NCBI GenBank assembly: GCA_016708905.1 | Contig: JADJEV010000003.1 | Location: forward strand, 1 to 64,000 | Reading direction: 5' to 3' | Length of the DNA: 64,000 bases | DNA from: Candidatus Methylophosphatis roskildensis | Lineage (GTDB): Bacteria > Pseudomonadota > Gammaproteobacteria > Burkholderiales > Rhodocyclaceae | Shown here: in pieces, positions 8,307-17,800 of the stretch | Position numbering within the stretch: the stretch's first letter is position 1 | How the letters are laid out: each line of letters begins with the position of its first letter | Position numbers and translations under genes: made by a program | Notes under the pieces: generated by a model | Database searches by the model: none | What the model saw: only the letters and a program-made list of their open reading frames with translations | What the model was told of the DNA's origin: nothing

Positions 8307-10049
8307 CCTATTTTCCTCAGTTAGTGGTTCCGAAATGGCCGCAAACCGTGATCTGATGGGGTTTTCGGGCGGATTGGGAGGGTCACCCAATGGGTGAAGC
8401 GCGATTTCCACAGCGGGCGGTCGTGTCGGCGGTTCAGGCGGCGCTCGCCGAACAGTTGGCGGCGGGTGAACAGGAACTGCGCGTGAGCACCCCGGGAGGT
8501 CGCTTTCACGTGCGATGGGACGAGAACGGCAGCGCCACGGCACTCGGACAGTTGGCATTTTTTGCTGAATTTCTCGAGGTCTCCGGCTTGTTCGAGCGCT
8601 GGGTGGAAAGCTGCCCGATGGCCTACACTAGCCCGAACGCGCCCGAGGTACGCGACGTGCTGGGCACTTGGCTGCTGGCGATCCTCGATGGGCAGCGGCG
8701 TTATGCGCATGTCACGGGCCTGCGTGGCGACGCCGTGGCGCCGGAGATTCTCGGCATGACGGGAATCATCAGCGACGAAAGCCTGCGCCGGGCGCTGGCG
8801 CATCTTGCGCCCACACTGACACGCTGCTCTGAACAAGAGCGCCCCGATCGGGAAGCCCGCTTGGCCAGGACGAGCGCCTGGATGGATGCAGCGCTCGCAC
8901 AGAGCGTGCGCGAGGCCCTCTCCACCGGCTGGATACTCGACACCGACACCACGATCAAGCTGCTCTATGGCCATCAGGATGGCGCCGAGATCAGCTACAA
9001 CCCGACCAAGCCGGGGCGCCCGAGCCATGTCATCCACACCTACTGGATCGCCAACGTGCGTCTGGCCCTGGATGCCGAGGTGCAAAACGGCAAGGCGCAC
9101 GCGGCCCGGCACAGCCTGCCGCGGCTGATCGACATTCTCAAGTCGCTGCCGCTGGAGCAGCGTCCGCGCCTGGTGCGCGGCGATGTCCTGCTCGGCGTCG
9201 ATCCGGTGATGACGGAACTGGAAGAGTCCGGCCAAGCGTATCTGTTCAAGCTGCGCCAGAGCGCTGGCGTCAAGCGCTTGATCGAGCGGCTGTGGGGGGC
9301 GCAGCGACTGGCAGGATGTCGGTGGCGGCTATCACGCAGTGGAGGCGCGACTGACACTGTCGGGCTGGCACCATGGGCGACGGGTGGTGGTAGTACGACG
9401 TGCCGTGAAGCACTCGCTCGTGGTGGAGAAGAAAAAGCGCGGCAAGCGCGAACCCGGGCAGCAACTGCTGCAGTTTGCCGACTCCCTGGAGGCGGGAAAG
9501 CTGTGGGAGTATGCCGTGCTGGTGACCAACAGCGACTACGATCGTCAGGCTATCGGTCAGCTGTATCGGGACCGGGCCGATTGCGAGAACGGCTTTGACG
9601 AGCTGAAAAACCAGTGGGGCTGGGGGCTATACCACCCAGGATCTGGAGCGCTGCAATCTGTCGGCCCGCGCGGTGGCCCTGATCTACAACTGGTGGAGTT
9701 GGTATGTGCGTCTGGCGCATCCGAAAACGCGTCTGGAGGCCATCACCTCTCGCCCCTTGCTGCTGGCGGGGGTGGCGCGCCTGACCGAGCATGCCGGTCA
9801 GTCCCGCCTGCTGGTCACGCTGACCCATGCCGCCAGCGATCAGATCAAAACCATGATCGCCAATGTGCGCAAGGGTTTGGACACGGTTCTGGCAATTGTG
9901 CCTCAGTTGACCAAAACCGCCCGATGGAAGGCCCTGATGCACTACATCATCGACAAAATCATCGCCGCCAGAAAGCAAAATCAACCCCCGCCTGCCTCGA
10001 TGATCCCCGGCCTGCCCCCTGCACCGCAGGGATAACAGAGGAAAATAGG
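8307..10049 (+). mobile_element. IS1380-family insertion sequence with 5-bp target duplication
   Basis: The element spans 1743 bp. Its ends are inverted repeats starting CCTATTTTCCTC (left) and ending GAGGAAAATAGG (right), with further partial matching inward (GTTA). It is flanked by TTGAA at 8302-8306 and 10050-10054, a clean target duplication, so this is a relatively recent insertion. The target was an already truncated integrase-type transposase gene on the opposite strand. Confidence 0.85.
8390..10035 (+). pseudogene. IS1380-family transposase with two frameshifts
   Basis: The reading starts at ATG 8390 and shows the IS1380 hallmarks: AFFAEFLEVSGLFERWVE, YTSPNAPEVRDVLGTWLL, GWILDTDTTIKLLYGHQDG with the first catalytic aspartate, and YRDRADCENGFDELKNQWGW with the catalytic glutamate. 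The frame breaks near 9295, in a run of six G, and near 9632, in a run of five G. At both sites removing one G restores the family sequence (SDWQDVGGGYHAVEARLT and YTTQDLERCNLSARAVALIY). Both breaks are therefore +1 errors in G runs, either real decay or sequencing error. Confidence 0.85.
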
Positions 10050-10054
10050 TTGAA

Positions 10055-10118
10055 TCCGTCCAGCTTTCGCGCGAGATCGAGCCCGTTCCAGAAGAACGCG
10101 CGATCGAGATACTCACGT
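10055..10118 (-). pseudogene. Upstream fragment of the interrupted integrase-core transposase
   Basis: The minus strand encodes REYLDRAFFWNGLDLARKLD, the sequence that normally precedes the KAYYNAHRVHRSL segment found on the other side of the IS1380 element. Near 10118 the match stops abruptly and becomes IS110 transposase sequence, so this gene was already truncated by recombination before the IS1380 insertion. Confidence 0.65.
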
Positions 10119-10617
10119 CGGTCTTGCCGGCATAACGGACACCTGAGCGCAGCAGAAAGGCCTTGAGTTGGTGACGAGCGCGCGTCTGAGCCTCTTTGGC
10201 ATCCTCACGCGAGCGCGTCAAGTCGCGCACGGCCTCGTCTTCGGGGTGAGGAACATACACCGCGGCCAGTTCCCCGGCGCGGTGTAGCCGCGCCAGCATC
10301 TGGGCATCGCGGCGGTCGGTCTTCACCCGATCGCCGCTGCGCTTGGGGATCATCGAGGGTGCTACCACGACGCTATCCAGACCCTTGCCTGCCAGGTGAC
10401 GATAGATCACGTAACCGCAGGGCCCGGCTTCGTAGACGAAATGAAGCGTCTTCCCCGTTGCCTGCAATTTCCTGACCGCCTGCTCCAGTGCCGCCAGATC
10501 CCCGCCGATGCTGCCGTAATGACGAACCTCCCGAGCTCCGTCACCATCGGCCAGGGCGATGTCGATCGAATCCTTGCGCACGTCCATTCCGACGTAAAGA
10601 TTGCTAGACTTTGTCAT
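10119..10617 (-). pseudogene. IS110-family transposase, 3' half missing
   Basis: From ATG 10617 the protein reads GMDVRKDSIDIALADGDG, FVYEAGPCGYVIYRHL and VKTDRRDAQMLARLHRAGEL, which is the DEDD RuvC-like N-terminal domain of IS110/IS1111 transposases with D, E and DD all visible. It continues to RHQLKAFLLRSGVRYAGKT and then switches at about 10118 to unrelated sequence. The C-terminal serine-containing transposase_20 domain is absent, so the gene is inactive. Confidence 0.8.
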
Positions 10618-10772
10618 GGCCCGCCTCCTGTATGCAAAGCTTGTGTCCCCGTGCCAACCGTGTGGCTCTGCGTGCGGCCCTCCGCACCCAATCCACGTTA
10701 CTACGGAGTCGGGCCGCCCCGCGTTAAACCATTATGTCTAGGGCCCGACAGCTTCAGATGCAGGAGGCAATC

Positions 10773-11027
10773 ATGTCGCTAATAGCATGGGTCGTACTCG
10801 GACTCATCGCCGGTTTCGTCGCCAGCAAGATTGTCAGTGGAACGGGCCAGGGTGTCGTAATGGACATCGTGCTCGGCATCGTCGGTGCAGTCGTCGGAGG
10901 CTGGCTCTTCAACACCTTCGGGATGGCGGGTGTTGTCGGCTTCAATCTCTACAGCCTGTTGGTAGCCGTCGTTGGCGCAGCCCTACTGCTAGTGGGGTAC
11001 CACGCTCTCTCCCGCGGGGCTCACTAA
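10773..11027 (+). CDS. GlsB/YeaQ/YmgE family stress-response membrane protein
   Basis: This 84-residue, highly hydrophobic protein has three predicted membrane segments. It shows the family patterns WVVLGLIAGFVASKIVSG and DIVLGIVGAVVGGWLFN. The family (transglycosylase-associated protein, PF04226) is induced by envelope or osmotic stress; its molecular role is unclear. The start at 10773 is preferred over an upstream in-frame ATG because an AGGAGG site stands right before it. It is the first intact gene after the insertion-sequence pile. Confidence 0.88.
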   Translation: MSLIAWVVLGLIAGFVASKIVSGTGQGVVMDIVLGIVGAVVGGWLFNTFGMAGVVGFNLYSLLVAVVGAALLLVGYHALSRGAH

Positions 11028-11331
11028 GTGGTCGATTTCACAAATACAGACACGTATGCTCCTACCCCAACCCTATTCAGCACGCGCAAAAGGAGGAGAG
11101 ACGCCGAAATACGTGGCCGCATTTATGAAACGGGGTACTAAGTCAGCGATGGAGTCGGCGGTTGGCGAAGCGGTCATCAGCGAGTCGGCTGTTTTGCCAC
11201 CGCTCGCCACCCCATCGGCGCAGCGTCAGTTTGGTAGAAGGCGAATGACCCGGCTCTGCGGGGTAACCGATCTTCGGTTGGGAATTGCAATCAAGAAGTA
11301 CTATTGTGTGTATCTATCTGGAGAGCCAATT
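11028..11331. other. Intergenic stretch between glsB-like gene and BON lipoprotein
   Basis: There is no supported gene. A small hairpin, AACCGA-tct-TCGGTT, lies at about 11267-11281 but has no following T tract, so it is not a convincing terminator. Confidence 0.4.
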
Positions 11332-11646
11332 ATGAAGAAACTCAGTAAGTATCTTGTCGCATTTTTCATGGCGGCTACCCTGCTGTCCGTAGTGGGCTGC
11401 GCAGCCACGCCAAAGCAGGAGGGAACAGGTGAGTACGTGGACGACAGTGTCATCACCACCAAGGTAAAGGCGGCCATTCTCAAGGAGCCTGAGCTCAAGG
11501 TTGCAGAGATCAACGTCGAGACCTTCAAGGGAGTCGTTCAACTGAGCGGATTCGTCGGCTCACCGGCCGCAGCGAACAAGGCGGTCGAGGTGGCACGCGG
11601 CGTCGGCGGGGTGAAGTCCGTCAAGAACGACATGCGGATCAAGTAG
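11332..11646 (+). CDS. BON-domain lipoprotein
   Basis: This 104-residue protein has a lipoprotein signal peptide ending in LLSVVGCA (lipidated Cys about residue 22). One BON domain follows: DDSVITTKVKAAILKEPELK, then VETFKGVVQLSGFV and GVGGVKSVKNDM. BON domains bind phospholipid and occur in OsmY-like periplasmic stress proteins. A GGAGAG site precedes ATG 11332, and a longer upstream in-frame extension has no signal peptide at its start. A close paralogue lies at 49927, sharing the TGEY(V/I)DD and FKGVVQLSGFV blocks. Confidence 0.9.
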   Translation: MKKLSKYLVAFFMAATLLSVVGCAATPKQEGTGEYVDDSVITTKVKAAILKEPELKVAEINVETFKGVVQLSGFVGSPAAANKAVEVARGVGGVKSVKNDMRIK

Positions 11647-11880
11647 ATCAGGCATAGACTGGGTTGGAGGCTGGCGTCGAGGCTGCTTTGGATGATCTGA
11701 CTTCCGTTCTCCCAATACCGGGCGTTTGCGGAAATGCCGAAGGTCTGCCCCAACACGGCACGATTCAGGCCTGATAGACCGACGCGGTTGTCTTGCTACC
11801 GAGGGCGGAGCGACCAACACGCCCGTTGAAGCACTTCCGAACTCTGTCGAACAGGTTGCTTTGCCGGGCCTGACTGCGGG

Positions 11881-14800
11881 GTGTTCTGTTTCCCGAAAGG
11901 ACCCGCAAAATTGAACGCCGAAATGAACCTTGTCGGACAGTTGCGACAGTTGACGACGCACGTTCGTGGCAGCGGGGCGCCACGAATTTCGATCGACGAC
12001 GAACCGCCGCTGCGATCGGAATTGTTCAGCGTTGAGCAGATGGCGCAGCATGGCAAGGCGCTCGCGGGCTCGCACAAACTGGCGCCGGGGCGCGCGCCGG
12101 ACCAGCTCCTGGCGCGGCTGGCAGAGAATGAAATCACTCTCGTCAGCGTATGCAATCTGCTGACGGCAGAGATTTCGGCGAAGCGTCGGATCACTCCGGC
12201 CGGGGAATGGCTGCTCGACAATTTCTACTTGATCGAAGAGCAGATACGCACGGCCAAGCGGCACCTCCCGAAGGGCTATAGTCGGGAGCTTCCCCGTCTG
12301 GAAAATGGAAGATCGGGGTCGTCGGCCGGGCGCCCGCGCGTCTATGACATCGCGCTGGAGACCATAGCGCACGGCGATGGCCGCGTGGACACGGAAAGCC
12401 TCAGTCGTTTCGTGGCGGCTTACCAGACCGTCACAGCCCTCAAGCTCGGCGAGTTGTGGGCGATTCCGATCATGTTGCGGCTGGCAGTCATCGAGAACCT
12501 GCGTCGTGTCGCCGTGCTGATCGCGGCCGGCTGGGTCGAGGGGAACCTGGGCGACTCGTGGGCGGACCAGATTACGGAGGCTGCCGAGAAAGATCCGAAA
12601 GGCCTGATACTGGTGATTGCGGACATGGCGCGGTCGAATCCGCCGATGGTCGGGGCGTTCGTCGCCGAGCTGGCGCGGCGCCTGCAGGGGCGCGGCCCCT
12701 CACTGGCGCTGCCGCTGACCTGGATCGAACAGCGGCTCTCCGAATCGGGGCTGACGATCGAGCAGTTGGTGCAGTCGGAAAACCAGCGGCTGGCCGCCGA
12801 TCAGGTCTCCATCAGCAACAGTATCGGCAGTCTCCGGGTTCTCGGCGCGATCGACTGGCGCGCGTTCGTCGAGACCATGAGCGTCGTCGAGCAGACGCTG
12901 CTCGAAGATCCGGGTGGCGTCTATGGCAGGATGGACTTCGCCACGCGCGATCGATACCGCCATGCGACCGAAGCGATTGCAAAGAAGGGCCCGTTGACCG
13001 AGGGCGAAGTTGCTCGCAAGGCGCTCGAGCTGGCTCGCGCACGAACAACGATCGATACCGGCGGCGGAGCCGCCGATCGTTCGGCGCACGTCGGCTACTA
13101 CCTGGTCGGCGAGGGCTTGCCGGAACTCGAACGCGGTGCGAACGTTCGCCTCTCCGGCGCCGAGGCCTTGCGCAGAACGGCGGGCCGTTTTCCGTTGCCC
13201 CTCTATCTGGGCGGCATAGCGCTGATCACGATGATCATCAGCGCAAGCCTGCTGGCGCAGGCGCTCGCCACCGGGATGGCCGCCGGGGTGTTCGAGTTCG
13301 CACGGGTGGCGATCGGCATCCTCTTGCTGCTCGCGACCAGTCAATTGGCAGTGTCGTTGGTGAACTGGCTGGCAACCCTGCTGGTGACGCCGCATTCGCT
13401 GCCCAGAATGGATTTCTCCGAAGGCATCCCGCCGACATCGCGAACGTTGGTGGTGATCCCGACCATGCTGACGAGTGCTTCGAGCGTCGAGCATCTGGTC
13501 GAGGCACTGGAAGTCAGGTTTCTGGCGAATCGAGATAGGTGCCTGCACTTCGGCCTGCTGACGGATTTTCTGGATGCACATCAGGAGACTCTCCCGGAGG
13601 ACGTGCCGCTGCTGCAACTGGCCCGGACAAGGATAGACGCGCTGAACCAGAAGTATGTGGATGAGGGTGGCGAAACCGGGGGCGGCACGTTCTTTCTCTT
13701 TCATCGCCCGCGGCGATGGAACCCGACGGAACGGATCTGGATGGGCTTCGAGCGCAAGCGCGGCAAGCTGGCGGACTTGAACGCACTGCTGCGCGCCGGC
13801 GAACGCGGGGTCGCGGCGGAGGGCTTTTCGCTGGTCGTCGGCAATACCGCGGCCCTGTCCGGGGTGAAGTATGTCATCACGCTGGACACCGATACGCAGT
13901 TGCCACGCGACGCGGCGCGGCAATTCGTCGCCGCGATGGCGCACCCGCTAAATCGCCCGCGCTATGACGAAGCCAGGCAGCGCGTGTGCGCGGGCTACGG
14001 CATCCTGCAGCCGCGGGTGGCAGTGAGCCTGCCCGGGACCAACCGCTCGCTCTATGCGCGTCTGTACGGCGGGGAGCCGGGCATCGACCCATACACGCGC
14101 GCGGTCTCGGATGTTTACCAGGACCTGTTCGGAGAAGGCTCGTTCATCGGCAAGGGGATCTACGACGTCGATGCGTTCGAGCAGGCCCTGGGTGGACGCT
14201 TTCCCGAGAATCGCATCCTCAGCCATGACCTTCTCGAGGGATGCTATGCGCGGTCGGGGTTGTTGAGCGATGTCCACTTGTACGAGGACTACCCGGCACG
14301 CTACAGCGCGGACGTGAGCCGCCGCTACCGCTGGATTCGCGGTGATTGGCAGTTGGCGGGTTGGCTGCTGTCTCGCGTCCCGGGCGAAGGCGCACGCCGT
14401 CGGAAGAATCCGCTGTCGGTGCTGTCGCAATGGAAGCTGATCGACAACCTGCGACGCAGTCTGGTTCCCGCGGCGCTGACACTTCTGTTGGTACTGGGAT
14501 GGTCCGTCCTCGCACCCGCGTGGCTGTGGACCTTGACGGTGATCGGAATCCTGCTGATTCCATCCTTGTGCGCCTGGATGGTCGATGTGTTGCGCAAGCG
14601 GGAAGAGGCGACGCTGCGACAACACTTCGCAGCCGTGGCACGCTCTGCGTCACGGCAACTGAAGCAGCTCGCGTTCGAACTTGCCTGTCTGCCGTACGAG
14701 GCGTTTTTCAGTTTGCAGGCCATCGTGCAGACTGCTTGGCGATTGCTGGTGACACGCAGACGATTGCTGGAATGGAATCCGTCAAGCGAGGCGGCTCGCG

Positions 14801-17800
14801 TGTCGACCCAGCGCGGGGGCAGCGACCTCGCCGTATCGTTCCGTTCGATGTGGATCGCCCCCGCTATTGCGGCTTCATTGGCGATCTATCTGGCGCTATC
14901 GGATCCGGCAGTGTTGGCGGTGGCGGGGCCGATTCTGCTCCTGTGGTTCGCCTCTCCCGCCATTGCGTGGTGGATCAGCCGCCCGCTCGCTCCCCGCAAG
15001 ACGACTCTGACGGTCGAACAGACGCACTTCCTGCGCGCACTTGCGCGGCGCACCTGGGCATTCTTCGACACCTTCGTCGGTCCGCAAGATCATTGGCTAC
15101 CGCCCGACAATTTTCAGGAGTATCGCCTAGCCGCGGTCGCGCATCGCACATCGCCGACCAACATGGGGCTGGCGCTGCTGGCGAATCTGTCCGCCTACGA
15201 CTTCGGCTACCTCCCGGCCGGACAACTCGTCGAGCGCACCGCCAACACCCTGCGCACCATGGAAACCCTGGAACGGCACCGAGGTCACTTCTTCAACTGG
15301 TACGACTCGCAGTCTCTGCAGCCGCTGTCGCCGCTGTACATCTCTTCGGTGGACAGCGGCAACCTCGAAGGCCATCTGATGACCCTGCGAGCGGGTCTGC
15401 TCGCGCTGGTCGATGACAGGATACTGGCGGTGCGGCTGTTCGAAGGCTTGAGCGACACACTCAGGGTCTTCGAGGACGAGGACGCAACGGACGCAAGGGA
15501 CAGGGGGGCTGCCGGCCCGCTGGCGGCGTTTCGCAACACACTGGATGCCGCTTGCACTGCCCCACCAAGCACCCTCGCGGCGGCGCGCTTGTGCCTCGAA
15601 CGCCTGGCAACCGTCGCCGCCGAGCTGGTCACCCAAGTCTCGGGCAACCGCGATGTGGGGGACGGCAGTGTGATCGCGAGCGAAGCGAACGAGTGGGCGC
15701 AGGCGCTCGCCCGGCAATGCCGCGAGGCACTGGACGACTTGAGCTTCCTCGCCGACAGCGCCGCAGTCGACACGATTCCGACCCTGCGTGAGCTTGCCAA
15801 GGCAGGGAGCAGCCATGCGAGAGACAGGGTGGCAGCGACCGAACGCCTGGCACTGCAATGCGGCGACCTCGCGCGCATGGATTTTGACTTCCTGTTTGAC
15901 AAGTCGCGTCATCTGCTGAGCATCGGTTACAACGTGAGCGAGCACCGGGCGGACGCGAGTTACTACGATCTGCTGGCCTCCGAAGCGCGACTGTGCAGCT
16001 TCGTGGCGATTGCCCAGGGGCAATTGCCGCAGGAGAGCTGGTTTGCTCTCGGGCGTCTGCTCACCGGCACCGGCGGAGACCCGGTTCTGCTGTCCTGGAG
16101 CGGTTCGATGTTCGAGTACCTGATGCCGCTCCTGGTGATGCCGACCTATGACAACACGCTGCTCGACCAGACCTGCAAGGCGGCGGTGGCCCGGCAGATC
16201 CAGTATGGAACCGAGCGTGGCGTCCCATGGGGCATCTCGGAATGCGGCTACAACATTGTCGACGTGCATCTCAACTACCAGTACCGCGCCTTCGGCGTGC
16301 CGGGCCTCGGGCTCAAGCGCGGCCTGGCCGAGGATCTGGTCATCGCGCCCTATGCCTCGGCGCTCGCGCTGATGGTGGCGCCCGAGGAGGCCTGCTTGAA
16401 CCTGCAACGACTGGCGGCCGAGGGGTTTGTCGGCAGATTCGGCTTCTTCGAAGCAATCGACTACACGCCGGCACGGCAGCGGCGCGGACAATCGCGCACG
16501 GTCGTGCGCTCCTTCATGGCGCATCACCAGGGCATGAGCCTGCTCGCCCTGGCCTATCTGCTCCTGGATCGTCCGATGCAGCGGCGCTTCGCTTCCGACC
16601 GGCTGTTCCAGGCCGTCCTGCTGCTGCTTCAGGAGCGTATTCCCAAGGACACCGCCTTGTTTTCGCATACGGCGCAACTCTCCGAGGGACGCTCGGCGTC
16701 GGGCACCGAAGAGTCGCCGATTCGGGTGTTCAGCAGCCCCGACACGCCGACGCCGGAGGTGAAGCTTTTGTCGAACGGCCGCTACCACGTGATGGTCACC
16801 AATGCGGGAGGTGGCTACAGCCGCTGGAAGGATCTCGCCGTCACGCGCTGGCGCGAAGACGCCACCTGCGACAACTGGGGCACGTTCTGCTACATCCGCG
16901 AGGTGACCAACGGGGCGAACGGAGCGTTCTGGTCGACCGGCTACCAGCCGGCGCTTGCACGCGCGCAGAACTACGAAGCAATTTTCTCCGAGGGGCGAGC
17001 CGAGTTTCGCCGCCGCGACTCAGTTGGCATCGGCGGCAACGACTATTTCGAGACGCATACCGAGATCGTGGTATCGCCGGAGGATGATATCGAGCTGCGC
17101 CGGGTCCGCATCACCAATCGATCGCGACAGCGCCGGCAGATCGACGTCACCAGTTACGCCGAAGTGGTGATCGCTCCGCCGGCGGCGGACGCGCTTCATC
17201 CGGCCTTCAGCAATCTCTTCGTGCAGACCGAGATCCTGCGCGAGCGGCACGCGATCCTATGCACGCGCCGGTCCCGCTCCCGCGGCGAACAGGCGCCCTG
17301 GATGTTTCACCTGATGACGGCGCACGGGGCGGATGTCGGCGTAGTGTCCTACGAGACCGATCGCCTGCGCTTCATCGGCCGTGCAAGAAGCACCGCCGCC
17401 CCCCTGGCGATGAGCGACCCGGCGGCGCTCTCGGGCACCGAGGGCTCGGTGCTGGATCCGATCGTCGCCATCCGCTGTTTGCTTGGACTCGATCCGGAAC
17501 AGTCGGCCACCATCGACATCGTGTCGGGCATCGGCGAAACGCGCGAGATAGCCGTGAGCCTGATCGACAAATACCAGGACCGGCACTTGGCCGACCGCGT
17601 CTTCGACCTGGCGTGGACGCACGTCGAGATCGTGCTACGGCAGCTCAATGTAGGCGAGGCCGATGCGCAACTCTATGCGCGTCTGGCCAGCTCGGTAATC
17701 TACGCCAACGCCTCCCTGCGCGCCGACCCGGCAATGCTCATCAAGAATCGCGGCGGGCAGTCCGGTCTGTGGGGTTACGCCATCTCCGGGGACTTGCCGA

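Noticed and set aside
11267..11281. Hairpin AACCGA-tct-TCGGTT as a terminator
   Set aside because: The stem is short and no T run follows.
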